Source of the DNA: Streptomyces sp. SLBN-31
Lineage (GTDB): Bacteria > Actinomycetota > Actinomycetes > Streptomycetales > Streptomycetaceae
Length of the DNA stretch: 64,000 bases
Reading direction: 5' to 3'
Assembly: GCF_006715395.1 (NCBI RefSeq)
Contig: NZ_VFNC01000002.1
Location: forward strand, 806,001 to 870,000
The translations under genes and the position numbers were made by a program. The notes under the pieces are model-generated. The model was not told the DNA's origin. It made no database searches and was given only the letters and a program-made list of their open reading frames with translations. This document shows positions 8,605 to 16,974 of the stretch, in pieces; the stretch's first letter is position 1; each line of letters starts with the position of its first letter.

Positions 8605-9507
8605 TCAGGCGTGAGGGACGACGGCCACGGGGCAGCCGACGTGGTGGATGGCGGCATGGGCGACGGGGCCGGTGCGCGGGACCGTCGGGTGTTCGGTGGT
8701 GCGGCGGCCGACGACGAGCAGGCTCGCTCCGGAGGCGGCGCGGACCAGCACGGACTGCGCGCGACCCTCGGTCACGGTCTCGACGACCTCGACCTCGGGG
8801 TACTTGTCGCGCCACACGTGGAGCACTGCGCCGAGGAAGCCGAGCCACTCCCCGGGCCGCTCGGACTCGGCGACCAGTGCGAGGTCGCCGGGGCCGAGGC
8901 CGATCGCGGAGGGCTGTTGCCAGGCGTGGACGGCCTTCAGACGCGCTCCGCGCATCCGGGCCTCCTCGAAGGCGAACTCGATCACCTCGTCGCAGGGGTC
9001 GTTTAGGTCGATGCCGACGACGACGTCGCGGTATCCGGTCTCCTCGGACGCGATGCCGTCGGCCCCCGGAAGGTGCTCGTCGGCGGCTTCCTCGTCCGCC
9101 CGGACCAGGACGACGGGCCCGCCGGCCCGCGCCACCACGCCGAGGGCGACCGAGCCGACCAGGAATCCGGTGAAGCCGCTGAGGCCGCGCGAGCCCAGCA
9201 CGAGCAGGTCGGCATCTTCGGCGGCCTTCAGCAGGGCGGCCGTCGCGGGTCCCTCGACCTGTTCGTCCTCGACCTTGACGCTCGGGCAGACTCGGTGGAT
9301 GCGGTCCTCGGCCTCGCGCAGGGCGCGACGGGCCAGGAACCGCTCGACGGCCGTGGGCGGCTCACCCTCGCCCTGGCGGGGGTGCCAGTTCCAGGCGTGC
9401 ACGAGCCGCAGCGGCCGGTCTCGGCGGGCGGCCTCCCGGGCGGCCCACTCGGCGGCGGCGAGACTCTCGGCGGAGCCGTCGACTCCGGCGATGACGGGCG
9501 GAAGCAT
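8605..9507 (-). CDS. universal stress protein, tandem UspA domains
   Basis: A 300-residue protein with two UspA domains (about 1-145 and 155-300). The first opens with PPVIAGVDGSAESLAAAEWA and has the ATP-binding loop GSRGLSGFTGFLVGSVA. The second has VVVGIDLNDP and a final GRRTTEHPTVPRTGPVAHA with HHVGCPVAVVPHA. Tandem USPs bind ATP and are typical DosR/DevR targets. ATG 9507 has GGAGGTACG just upstream. It is the first gene of the USP-ppdK-ctaD-ctaF operon and diverges from the reduced USP gene at 9672, with paired DevR-like palindromes between them. Confidence 0.9.
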   Translation of the reverse strand: MLPPVIAGVDGSAESLAAAEWAAREAARRDRPLRLVHAWNWHPRQGEGEPPTAVERFLARRALREAEDRIHRVCPSVKVEDEQVEGPATAALLKAAEDADLLVLGSRGLSGFTGFLVGSVALGVVARAGGPVVLVRADEEAADEHLPGADGIASEETGYRDVVVGIDLNDPCDEVIEFAFEEARMRGARLKAVHAWQQPSAIGLGPGDLALVAESERPGEWLGFLGAVLHVWRDKYPEVEVVETVTEGRAQSVLVRAASGASLLVVGRRTTEHPTVPRTGPVAHAAIHHVGCPVAVVPHA

Positions 9508-9574
9508 GTGCGTACCTCCAGCGCTCGGTCTGCTCTTCGGTCCCAGCGTCGTCCCCTGCCCGGGGCGGCGATAT

Positions 9575-9610
9575 GGGCCGCCGGGTCTTCGGGCGGGGAC
9601 CGTTCGGCCC
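9575..9610. promoter_or_regulatory. candidate DevR/OsdR-type operator, paired sites
   Basis: GGACCGTTCGGCCC at 9597-9610, with a weaker copy GGGCCGCCGGGTCT 22 bp away at 9575-9588. The pair lies between divergent USP genes (about 90 bp from the left start, 62 bp from the right start). It fits the window-wide motif GGGCCGnnCGGCCC. Confidence 0.55.
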
Positions 9611-9671
9611 TCTGTCGCGGGCCGCGGTCGGCGGGCACGGTGGGGGTCGAACGGACGGAAGGGGATACGGC

Positions 9672-10301
9672 ATGGGGCGAGTGGTCGTCGCGGGCGACGA
9701 CGATTCCGCGGCGGGCCGGGCCGCGGTGGCGTGGGCCGAACGGGAGGCCCGGCTGCGCGGGCTGACGCTGTCTTCGGACGACGTCGCCGGCCGGGACGTG
9801 GAGCTGCTGGTACGGCCCTCACCCGCGGCGGACGCGGGCGGGGCGGTGTCCGCCGTGTCCGGCTCACCCGTCGTCTTCGTGCCCGGTGCCCCGGTTCGGC
9901 TGCCCGACCGGGTGGCGGTCGGCGTCGACGCACGGGATCCGGCACAGGCGGCGATCGGCTTCGCCTTCGAGGCGGCGCGGCTGCGCGGGGCCGGGCTGCA
10001 CGCGGTGCACGCCTGGACGCTCCCCGCCGAGGCCGCCGACACGCCCTTCGCCCTGCCCGAGGAGGACCGTGCGAGGTGGGAGGACCAGGAGGTGCAAGTG
10101 CTGTCGGACGCCCTGCGCCCGTGGCGGGCGCGATACCCGGACGTGGAGGTGCGGCCGGACGTCCTGTCCTTCCCTCCACCCCACGCCCTCACCCACGCCT
10201 CCACCACCGCCGGCCTCCTGGTCCTGGGCCTCCGCACGGGCCGGACGGCGTCGGCGGTACTGGGGGCGGCGCGTTGCGCGGTGGCCGTGGTGGCCGGGTG
10301 A
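9672..10301 (+). CDS. reduced universal stress family protein
   Basis: A 209-residue UspA-like protein starting at ATG 9672 (GAAGGGGATACGGC upstream). It opens like a USP (MGRVVVAGDDDSAAGRAAVAWAEREARLRG), but the first domain is cut to about 75 residues and lacks the usual central helices and GSRG loop. The second domain is fuller (VAVGVDARDPAQAAIGFAFEAARL, then LRPWRARYPDVEVR). Its end, LVLGLRTGRTASAVLGAARCAVAVVAG, has lost the usual GPVAHAVLHHA segment. It may be a non-ATP-binding partner of the divergent intact USP or a gene in decay. The frame is intact and has a plausible ribosome-binding site, so I call it a gene. Confidence 0.68.
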   Translation: MGRVVVAGDDDSAAGRAAVAWAEREARLRGLTLSSDDVAGRDVELLVRPSPAADAGGAVSAVSGSPVVFVPGAPVRLPDRVAVGVDARDPAQAAIGFAFEAARLRGAGLHAVHAWTLPAEAADTPFALPEEDRARWEDQEVQVLSDALRPWRARYPDVEVRPDVLSFPPPHALTHASTTAGLLVLGLRTGRTASAVLGAARCAVAVVAG

Positions 10302-10324
10302 CGGCTGGGGCCGACGCACTCGCC

Positions 10325-10355
10325 TGGCAACCGGTCACCGTCGGGCCCGGCGAGC
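10325..10355 (+). repeat. 31-bp direct repeat, copy 1 (copy 2 at 10431-10461)
   Basis: The two copies differ at 2 of 31 positions (core CCGGTCACCGTCGGGCCCGG) and are 106 bp apart. Both lie in the non-coding stretch between the reduced USP and the hydrogenase genes. Confidence 0.7.
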
Positions 10356-10570
10356 GCGGCGACATGTCACCCGGGCCGTACGGCGCCCGCGGTCGTCGTG
10401 GCGGGTGGCTCCGAGGGCTGCGCGCCGCCGTGGCACCCGGTCACCGTCGGGCCCGGTGAGCACAGCGGAAGGTCGTTGGCCCGCGCCCGGGTCATCTTGC
10501 GCCCTCAGTCGTGTTGCCCCGGTGGCTTCGGAGAAGGTGGAGGCTGCGCACGCGGTGGCCGTGCTCGGTG

Positions 10571-10606
10571 GGGAGGGTCGGCCCGGTGTACGGGTCCGTT
10601 CGGCCC
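10571..10606. promoter_or_regulatory. candidate DevR/OsdR-type operator, paired sites
   Basis: GGGAGGGTCGGCCC (10571-10584) and GGTCCGTTCGGCCC (10593-10606) lie 22 bp apart, and the proximal one ends 36 bp before the maturation protease start. Probably controls hyaD-hypF-hypC. Confidence 0.55.
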
Positions 10607-10642
10607 ATGCCGGGGTGGGGCGCGGCGAACCACCGTGAGGGC

Positions 10643-11125
10643 ATGAGGACTCGCACGGGTATCGCCGTGATCGGCGTCGGCAACGAGTTCCGGCGCGACG
10701 ACGGCGTGGGCTGGGCCGTGGTCGCGCGTCTGAAGGAGCGCGCCGAGGACCACCCGCTGCCCGCCGGCACGGTGTTCGCCACCTGCGACGGCGACCCCGG
10801 CAGGCTGATCGGCCTGTGGGAGGGCGCCGGGCTCGCCGTGGTCGTGGACGCGGCGCACGCCCACCCCGGCACCCCCGGCCGCGTGCACCGCCTCGAACTC
10901 GACGCCGGGCACATCGCACCGCCCTCCGCCACCAGCTCGCACGGGCTGGGGCTGGGCGAGGCAGTCGAACTGGCCCGCGTCCTCGGCCTGTTGCCGGAAC
11001 GGCTCGTCGTCTACGCCGTCGAGGGCGCCGACAGCGACTTCGGCACCGGCCTGTCCGCCGCCGTCGCGGCCGCCGTGGAGCCCCTCGTGGTCGCGGTCGA
11101 GATCACGGCCGGGAGCGGGTCATGA
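10643..11125 (+). CDS. [NiFe]-hydrogenase maturation protease (HycI/HyaD family)
   Basis: A 160-residue endopeptidase of the HyaD/HycI/HupD family, which removes the C-terminal tail of the large subunit after nickel insertion. It shows IAVIGVGNEFRRDDGVGWAV (nickel-sensing Asp/Glu region near the N-terminus), VVVDAAHAHPGTPG and the late SSHGLGLGEAVELARVLG with conserved His. The length is normal. The start is ATG 10643. Its TGA overlaps the hypF ATG as ATGA, so it is translationally coupled. It is expected to act on the hydrogenase large subunit encoded at 16.97-18.33 kb, which carries a 19-residue tail after its last metal ligand. Confidence 0.88.
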   Translation: MRTRTGIAVIGVGNEFRRDDGVGWAVVARLKERAEDHPLPAGTVFATCDGDPGRLIGLWEGAGLAVVVDAAHAHPGTPGRVHRLELDAGHIAPPSATSSHGLGLGEAVELARVLGLLPERLVVYAVEGADSDFGTGLSAAVAAAVEPLVVAVEITAGSGS

Positions 11126-13407
11126 CCGTTCGGCGCTTCCATGTGGAGGGCATCGTCCAGGGCGTCGGGTTCCGGCCGTTCGTGTACCGCACCGCGTCCG
11201 CGCTGGGCCTGGACGGCTGGGTGGCCAACGTCAACGGGCACGTCGAGGGCGAGGTCGCCGGCCCGTCCCGGGACATCGAGGAGTTCGCGGCGCGCCTGCG
11301 CGCGGACGCCCCGGCCCTGGCCCGGGTCCGCCGGATCCGGCTGAGCGACGACGTCCGGGCGTATCTCCCCCCGGGGTTCCTGGTCCGGCACAGCCCGCCC
11401 GGCGCGCCGGACACCGCACCCCGCGAGATCCCCCCGGACGCGGCGATCTGCGACGCCTGCCTGCGCGAGCTGCGCGACCCGTCCGACCGCCGGCACCGCT
11501 ACCCCTTCATCAACTGCACGGACTGCGGCCCGCGGGCGTCGATCATCGAGGACCTGCCCTACGACCGGGTCCGCACCACCATGCGGCACTTCCCGCTGTG
11601 CGCGGACTGCGCCGCCGAGTACGCCGACCCGGGCGACCGCCGCTTCCACGCCGAGCCCGTCGCCTGCCCGGTCTGCGGGCCGCGCCTGGCCTGGGACGAG
11701 CTGCGCGGCGAGGAGGCGCTGCGGGCGGCCGTGAAGACGGTCGCCGACGGCGGGATCGTCGCGTTGAAGGGCCTGGGCGGCTACCAACTGGTGTGCGACG
11801 CGGGCGAGTCGGCGGCCGTCGCCGAGCTGCGGCGGCGCAAGCGCCGTCCCACGAAGCCCTTCGCCGTGATGGTCCCCGACCTGCCCGCGGCGGACCGGCT
11901 GGCCCGCGTCGGCGCCACCGAGCAGGCCGCGCTGACCTCGCCGGAACGCCCCGTGGTCCTGCTGGCCCGGCGCAGGTGGCACGGCGCTTCCCCGCTGGCG
12001 GCCGAGGTGCACCCGGGTCTGACCCGCGTCGGCCTGTTCCTGCCCACGACCGGTCTGCACCACCTCCTGCTGGACGAACTGGCCCGCCCGCTCGTGGTCA
12101 CCAGCGGCAACCTCAGTGACGAGCCCCTCTCCATCGACGACGCCGAGGCGCGGCACGCGCTCGCCGGTGTCGCCGACGGCTTCCTCACCCACGACCGGTC
12201 CATCCGCTCCCGCTACGACGACTCCGTCGTGCAGTTCGCCGGACGGACCCGGATCACCGTCCGCCGGGCCCGCGGACTCGCCCCCGCTCCGCTGCCGCTG
12301 CGCGTACAGCGGCCGGTCGCCGGGGTGGGCGCCCAGCTCAAGCACACGTTCACGCTGGCCGCCGACGGCCGCGCGCATGTCGGTCCGCACACCGGCGACC
12401 TCGCGGACGTCATGACCCACGACGCGTTCGTGGCGTCGTACGAACATCTCAAGCGGCTGACCGGCATCGAACCCGCCGTCCTCGCGCACGACCTGCACCC
12501 CGGATATCTGTCGACCCGCTGGGCCAAGGCGCAGCCGGTGCCCCGGATGGCGGTGCAGCACCATCACGCGCACGTCGTCGCGTGTGCGGCCGAGCACGGG
12601 GTGCGGGGCCCGTTCATCGGGGTCGCCTACGACGGGCTGGGGCTCGGCGACGACGGGACGCTGTGGGGCGGCGAGATCCTCGTCGCCGGTCTCGGCGGCT
12701 ACCGGCGCGTGGGCAGGTTCGCGACGGCGCCCCTGCCCGGCGGCGACTCGGCGGTGCGCCACCCCTCCCGGACGGCCCTCGGGCTGTTGCTCGGCGCGGA
12801 GACGCTGGGCTCCCCGCGGCCGTATCCCTGGCTCACCCGGCCCTTCATCGAACGCCTCGACCCGGCCGAGGCGACGGCGGTACGGGCCATGGTCGCCCGG
12901 AACGTCAACTGCCCGCGCGCGTCCAGCGCCGGACGGCTCTTCGACGCGGTCGCCGCCCTCCTCGGGCTGTGCGACCGGACCTCGTACGAGGGCGAGGCGG
13001 CCGTCCTGCTGGAGACGGCGGCGGGCGATCTGCACGCGGTGCCGCTGGCCCACCGGATCGTGCGGGCGCAGGGCCTGTGGGTGTACGACCCCACGCCGAC
13101 CGTCGCGGACCTGCTGCGGCGGCGGCTCGGCGGGGAACCGGTGGAGGCCCTGGCCGCGGCCTTCCATCTGACGCTCGGGATCGTCACCGCGGAGCTGGTC
13201 GCCCAGGCGGTGGCCGACGGCGCGCCGCACACGGTGTGCCTGGGCGGCGGTTGCTTCGTCAACCGCCGGCTGCTGACCGAGGTGAAGCGGCGTCTGCACG
13301 CGCAGGGGCTGCGGGTGCTGGTCGGCGGTGAGGTGCCGGTCGGGGACGGCGGGATCAGTTACGGACAGGCGGCGGTCGCGGCGGCGCGGCTCGGTGCGAA
13401 GGGATGA
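11122..13407 (+). CDS. hypF: carbamoyltransferase HypF
   Basis: A 761-residue HypF. In order: an acylphosphatase domain with VEGIVQGVGFRPFVYRTA (residues 1-90), two zinc fingers with CDACLRE...CTDCG and CADCAAEY...CPVCG (about 105-185), a YrdC-like domain (VKTVADGGIVALKGLGGYQLVCDA, about 200-380), and a Kae1-like domain with HHHAHVVACAAEHG and VCLGGGCFVNRRLL. HypF makes carbamoyl-adenylate and passes it to HypE as the source of the cyanide ligands of the NiFe(CN)2CO site. All domains look intact. It overlaps the protease gene upstream by 4 bp and is followed by hypC after 6 nt. Confidence 0.96.
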   Translation: MTVRRFHVEGIVQGVGFRPFVYRTASALGLDGWVANVNGHVEGEVAGPSRDIEEFAARLRADAPALARVRRIRLSDDVRAYLPPGFLVRHSPPGAPDTAPREIPPDAAICDACLRELRDPSDRRHRYPFINCTDCGPRASIIEDLPYDRVRTTMRHFPLCADCAAEYADPGDRRFHAEPVACPVCGPRLAWDELRGEEALRAAVKTVADGGIVALKGLGGYQLVCDAGESAAVAELRRRKRRPTKPFAVMVPDLPAADRLARVGATEQAALTSPERPVVLLARRRWHGASPLAAEVHPGLTRVGLFLPTTGLHHLLLDELARPLVVTSGNLSDEPLSIDDAEARHALAGVADGFLTHDRSIRSRYDDSVVQFAGRTRITVRRARGLAPAPLPLRVQRPVAGVGAQLKHTFTLAADGRAHVGPHTGDLADVMTHDAFVASYEHLKRLTGIEPAVLAHDLHPGYLSTRWAKAQPVPRMAVQHHHAHVVACAAEHGVRGPFIGVAYDGLGLGDDGTLWGGEILVAGLGGYRRVGRFATAPLPGGDSAVRHPSRTALGLLLGAETLGSPRPYPWLTRPFIERLDPAEATAVRAMVARNVNCPRASSAGRLFDAVAALLGLCDRTSYEGEAAVLLETAAGDLHAVPLAHRIVRAQGLWVYDPTPTVADLLRRRLGGEPVEALAAAFHLTLGIVTAELVAQAVADGAPHTVCLGGGCFVNRRLLTEVKRRLHAQGLRVLVGGEVPVGDGGISYGQAAVAAARLGAKG

Positions 13408-13413
13408 GGGCGG

Positions 13414-13671
13414 ATGTGCCTGGGAATTCCGGGGCGGGTCGTGGAGGTGCACGACGACGCCGGACTGCGGATGGCGACGGTGGACTTCGGGGGTGTGCGG
13501 CGCGAGGTCTGTCTGAGTTGCACGCCGGACGCGGACGTGGGCGCGTACGTCATCGTGCACGTCGGTTTCGCCATCACGCAGGTCGACGAGGAGGAGGCCC
13601 GGCGGACGCTGGACGTGCTGCGGGCGATGGCGGGAGCGGTCGAGAGCGAGCTGGGCGAGCCGCTGCCCTAG
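13414..13671 (+). CDS. hypC: hydrogenase assembly chaperone HypC
   Basis: An 85-residue protein starting MCLGIPGRVVEV. The Met-Cys at positions 1-2 is the invariant HypC N-terminus that binds the Fe(CN)2CO fragment with HypD. GAYVIVHVGFAITQVDEEEA in the second half is also canonical. Length is typical. It is the last gene of the protease-hypF-hypC unit. A hairpin and a new set of DevR-like sites follow before the structural genes, so the structural operon probably has its own promoter. Confidence 0.95.
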   Translation: MCLGIPGRVVEVHDDAGLRMATVDFGGVRREVCLSCTPDADVGAYVIVHVGFAITQVDEEEARRTLDVLRAMAGAVESELGEPLP

Positions 13672-13674
13672 GCC

Positions 13675-13694
13675 GGCCCGGACCGGTTCGGGCC
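13675..13694 (+). terminator. short hairpin after hypC
   Basis: GGCCCG (13675-13680) and CGGGCC (13689-13694) with an 8-nt loop begin 4 nt after the hypC stop. No T-run; weak terminator candidate. Confidence 0.4.
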
Positions 13695-13706
13695 GTCACG
13701 GGCGAG

Positions 13707-13742
13707 TGCCCGGTCGGCTCGTGCGGGAGGGCCGGTCGGCCC
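13707..13742. promoter_or_regulatory. candidate DevR/OsdR-type operator, paired sites
   Basis: A perfect palindrome GGGCCGGTCGGCCC at 13729-13742, plus a weaker TGCCCGGTCGGCTC at 13707-13720 (22 bp offset). The perfect copy ends 74 bp before the start of the hydrogenase structural operon. Confidence 0.6.
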
Positions 13743-13816
13743 CTGCCACGGGCCTGCCCCGACGACCAACCTGAAAGTGGATCCGCGTGACCCGCCTTTC
13801 TACGAGGAGGACCGCC

Positions 13817-14953
13817 ATGACCGCCACCGCAGCGCCGGCCGTGCTCGACCGGGAGGGCCTGGACGCCCTGGTCGCGGCACTGGTGGCACAAGGGCGGACC
13901 GTCGTCGGACCGACCGTCCGCGACGGGGCGGTGGTGCTGGCGGAGCTGACCTCCGCGGACGCGCTGCCCTTCGGCTGGGGAGTGGAGCTGGAGGCCGGGC
14001 GCTACCGGCTGGTGCGGCGGGAGGACGGCGCCGCCTTCGCGCACAGCGCGGGGCCCCAGTCCTGGAAGAACTTCCTGCACCCGGCGCGGGAGCGGTTGTG
14101 GAGCGCCGACCGGAAGCCGGACGGCGAGGTCACCTTCAGCGCCGAGGAGCCGGCCGACCCGTCGTACGCCTTCCTCGGGGTGCGGCCCTGTGATCTGCGG
14201 GCCATTGCGATCCAGGACCGGGTGCTGACCGGGGGACGGTACGAGGACTCCGGCTACGGCAGGCGGCGGTCCGGGGCGCTGCTGATCGCCGCCGAGTGCA
14301 CCGACCCCGGCGCCACCTGCTTCTGCGTCTCCATGGGGGGCGGCCCCGCCGCCGACCCCGGGTACGACCTGGCGCTGACCGAGGTCGTGGACGAACACGG
14401 GCACCGGTTCCTGGTGCGGGTCGGCAGCGAGGAGGGCGCCCGGCTGCTGGCGCGGGTGCCGCATCGCGCGGCCGATCCGGTCACCGAGGACACCGCCCGG
14501 GCCTCGGTGGACGACGCCCGGGACCGTATGGGGCGCTCGATGCCGCCGGTCGACCTGCGGACGCTGATGGGTTCGAGCATGGACGCCGAGCGCTGGAACG
14601 ACGTCGCCGAGCGCTGTCTGACCTGCGGCAACTGCACCATGGTGTGCCCGACCTGCTTCTGCACCACCACGGAGGAGGTCACCGACCTGACCGGTGACCA
14701 CACCGAGCGCTGGCAGCGCTGGGACTCCTGCTTCGACCTGGACTTCTCGTATCTGCACGGCGGGCCGGTGCGCCGTTCGGCCCACAGCCGCTACCGGCAG
14801 TGGCTCACCCACAAACTCTCCACCTGGCACGAGCAGTTCGACACCTCGGGCTGCGTGGGCTGCGGGCGCTGCATCGTCTGGTGCCCCGTCGGCATCGACA
14901 TCACCGAGGAAGTGGCCGCACTCAAGGCCGAGCTCGAAACGGAGACCGACTGA
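13817..14953 (+). CDS. hydrogenase beta subunit (4Fe-4S ferredoxin, HydB/HyhB-like)
   Basis: A 378-residue iron-sulfur subunit of group 3b hydrogenases (sulfhydrogenase beta type). The N-terminal two thirds match the HydB family ([36 protein letters not shown]). The C-terminal part carries two 4Fe-4S motifs, [16 protein letters not shown] and [16 protein letters not shown]. It should pass electrons between the small subunit and the flavin subunit. ATG 13817 has an ideal GAGGAGG site. An upstream in-frame GTG (13787) is less likely. Its stop overlaps the next start as TGATG. Confidence 0.87.
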   Translation: MTATAAPAVLDREGLDALVAALVAQGRTVVGPTVRDGAVVLAELTSADALPFGWGVELEAGRYRLVRREDGAAFAHSAGPQSWKNFLHPARERLWSADRKPDGEVTFSAEEPADPSYAFLGVRPCDLRAIAIQDRVLTGGRYEDSGYGRRRSGALLIAAECTDPGATCFCVSMGGGPAADPGYDLALTEVVDEHGHRFLVRVGSEEGARLLARVPHRAADPVTEDTARASVDDARDRMGRSMPPVDLRTLMGSSMDAERWNDVAERCLTCGNCTMVCPTCFCTTTEEVTDLTGDHTERWQRWDSCFDLDFSYLHGGPVRRSAHSRYRQWLTHKLSTWHEQFDTSGCVGCGRCIVWCPVGIDITEEVAALKAELETETD

Positions 14954-15417
14954 TGCCCCCCTCGATCGCCCTGCGCATGAACCACGCTCTGCCGGCCGAG
15001 CACCGCGAGCGGCTGCTGCGCATCGGCCGTGAGACCGACTTCCCGCAGGGCGCCCGCCTCTTCGAGGAGGGCGGGCACGCCGACCGGTTCTGGATCGTCC
15101 GCAGCGGGACGGTCGCCCTCGACATGCATGTGCCGGGCCGCCGGCCGCCGGTCATCGAGACCATCGGGGTCGGTGACCTCGTCGGCTGGTCCTGGCTGTA
15201 CGAGCCGTTCGTGTGGCAGCTCGGAGCCGGAGCGGTGACCTCGGTGCGGGCCTACGAGTTCGACGCGGTCGCCGTCCGTCTGATGTGCCTGAACGACGCC
15301 GAGTTCGGGCGCGCGGTCGAGCACTGGGTGGGCCGGGTGCTGGCCCACCGGCTCAACGCGGCGCGCGCCCGGCTCGTGGACCTCTACGGCATCTACGAGA
15401 CCAAGGAGGAACGATGA
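14953..15417 (+). CDS. stand-alone cyclic-nucleotide-binding domain protein in hydrogenase operon
   Basis: A 154-residue protein made only of a Crp/Fnr-type effector domain. [25 protein letters not shown] is the beta-roll opening, [17 protein letters not shown] corresponds to the phosphate-binding-cassette side, and a C-terminal helix follows ([19 protein letters not shown]). There is no helix-turn-helix, so it is not a classical regulator. It is a close paralogue of the protein at 36.8 kb (both have [15 protein letters not shown] and RAYEFDA). The start and stop overlap its neighbours by 1-4 bp, so it is made in step with the beta and gamma subunits. It may gate electron flow or the complex in response to a nucleotide; this is inference. 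The usual cAMP-binding Arg-Ser motif is not obvious. Confidence 0.85.
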   Translation: MPPSIALRMNHALPAEHRERLLRIGRETDFPQGARLFEEGGHADRFWIVRSGTVALDMHVPGRRPPVIETIGVGDLVGWSWLYEPFVWQLGAGAVTSVRAYEFDAVAVRLMCLNDAEFGRAVEHWVGRVLAHRLNAARARLVDLYGIYETKEER

Positions 15418-16220
15418 CCGCCGTGCCGGTCCCCCATCGCGTGGTCGCCCGCCGCCCGGAGACCGCGGACACGGTCACGCTGCGCTTCGAGCCGGTCGGC
15501 CGCCCGCTCCCGGACTTCCTGCCGGGACAGTTCGCGATGGTCCACGCCTTCGGCCGCGGCGAGATCCCGGTGTCGGTGAGCTCGGTGCAGGCCACGGGCG
15601 GGCTCGCGCACACCGTGCGGTCGGTCGGCGCGGTCTCCGACGGGCTGTGCGCGGTCCGGGTCGGCGACGTCGTGGGCATCCGCGGGCCGTACGGCACGAG
15701 CTGGGAGCTGGAGCGGGCCCGCGGGCGGGACGTGGTGATCGTGGCGGGCGGCATCGGCTTCGCCCCGCTGCGCCCGCTGATCCTGGGCGCGCTGGCCGAG
15801 CCGGAGGCGTACCGGCGCATCAACGTCCTGATCGGGGCGCGCACCCCGAGCGATCTCATCGCCCGCGCCGAGGTGGCGAGCTGGGCCACGGCGTACACCG
15901 GGGTGACGGTGGACCAGCCCGAGCCGGACTGGCGCGGGGACGTCGGCGTGGTCACCCAGCTGCTGGGGCGGGCCCACTTCGAGCCGGAGGAGACGACGGC
16001 GTTCGTGTGCGGGCCCGAGCCGATGATCCGGGCCACCGCACGCGAACTGATCCAGCACGGCGTGCCCCACGACCGTGTGCAGGTCTCGCTGGAACGCAAC
16101 ATGCGCTGCGCGACCGGGCACTGCGGGCACTGCCAGCTGGGCCCCGTGCTGGTGTGCCAGGCCGGCCCCGTCGTGGACTGGGCGCAGGCCGAACCCCTGC
16201 TCGCGGTAAGGGAGTTGTGA
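15414..16220 (+). CDS. hydrogenase gamma subunit (FAD/NAD(P)-binding, HydG/HyhG-like)
   Basis: A 268-residue ferredoxin-reductase-like protein. The N-terminal FAD barrel ([21 protein letters not shown]) is followed by a nucleotide-binding fold ([26 protein letters not shown]). A C-terminal Cys cluster [20 protein letters not shown] binds a 2Fe-2S centre, as in sulfhydrogenase gamma and dihydroorotate-dehydrogenase electron-transfer subunits. It should exchange electrons with NADP(H) or NAD(H). The ATG overlaps the CNBD stop by 4 bp, and the small-subunit gene begins 1 nt after its stop. Confidence 0.9.
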   Translation: MTAVPVPHRVVARRPETADTVTLRFEPVGRPLPDFLPGQFAMVHAFGRGEIPVSVSSVQATGGLAHTVRSVGAVSDGLCAVRVGDVVGIRGPYGTSWELERARGRDVVIVAGGIGFAPLRPLILGALAEPEAYRRINVLIGARTPSDLIARAEVASWATAYTGVTVDQPEPDWRGDVGVVTQLLGRAHFEPEETTAFVCGPEPMIRATARELIQHGVPHDRVQVSLERNMRCATGHCGHCQLGPVLVCQAGPVVDWAQAEPLLAVREL

Positions 16221-16221
16221 G

Positions 16222-16974
16222 ATGGCACCGAAACTCGCGGTGTTCAAGCTGGCCTCCTGCGACGGCTGTCAGCTCACCCTGCTGGACTGCGAGGACGAAC
16301 TCCTCGCGCTGGCCGGCGAGGTCGAGATCGCGCACTTCCTGGAGGCCACCAGCACGGTGCAGCCGGGCCCGTACGACCTGTCCCTGGTCGAGGGCTCGGT
16401 CACCACGCCGTCCGACGCCGAGCGCATCCGGCAGATCCGGGCCGCCTCCCGGCACCTGGTGACCATCGGCGCGTGCGCGACCGCGGGCGGCATCCAGGCC
16501 CTGCGCAACTTCGCGGACGTCGACGAGTACCGGCGCACCGTCTACGCGCACCCCGAGTACATCGAGACGCTCGCCACCTCCACCCCCGTCTCGGCCCATG
16601 TGGACGTCGACTTCGAGCTGCGCGGCTGTCCGATCGACCGGCGCCAGCTCATCGAGGTGCTCACCGCGTTCCTGGCCGGCCGCAAGCCGGACATCCCCGA
16701 CCACAGCGTGTGCTTCGAGTGCAAGCGGCGCGGCACGGTCTGCGTGACCGTCGCGCACGGCACGCCCTGTCTGGGCCCGGTCACGCACGCCGGCTGCGGG
16801 GCACTGTGCCCGGCGTACCACCGCGGCTGCTTCGGCTGCTTCGGCCCGTCCGGCTCGGTGAACCTGCCCGCGCTGATCCCCGTGCTGCGCCGCGACGGTA
16901 TGGACGACGACGCCGTGGAGCGCTTCCTGCACACCTTCAACGCCCCCGCGTTCGAAAAGGAGATGGGCAAGTGA
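16222..16974 (+). CDS. [NiFe]-hydrogenase small subunit (group 3b-like)
   Basis: A 250-residue small subunit. [19 protein letters not shown] carries the proximal-cluster cysteines (C13, C16), then [15 protein letters not shown] and [10 protein letters not shown] complete that cluster. A Cys-rich C-terminal part ([30 protein letters not shown]) would hold further clusters. There is no Tat signal and no membrane anchor, as expected for cytosolic group 3 enzymes. It is part of an uninterrupted operon, and its TGA overlaps the GTG of the large subunit. Confidence 0.93.
   Translation: MAPKLAVFKLASCDGCQLTLLDCEDELLALAGEVEIAHFLEATSTVQPGPYDLSLVEGSVTTPSDAERIRQIRAASRHLVTIGACATAGGIQALRNFADVDEYRRTVYAHPEYIETLATSTPVSAHVDVDFELRGCPIDRRQLIEVLTAFLAGRKPDIPDHSVCFECKRRGTVCVTVAHGTPCLGPVTHAGCGALCPAYHRGCFGCFGPSGSVNLPALIPVLRRDGMDDDAVERFLHTFNAPAFEKEMGK

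Larger units (their letters stand above)
10302..10642. other. intergenic stretch without a convincing gene
   Basis: No frame here has family resemblance. It holds a 31-bp imperfect direct repeat and, in its right part, the paired DevR-like sites in front of the hydrogenase maturation genes. Translated short pieces such as HPVTVGPGE faintly resemble USP C-termini, so decayed USP sequence is possible. Confidence 0.5.
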
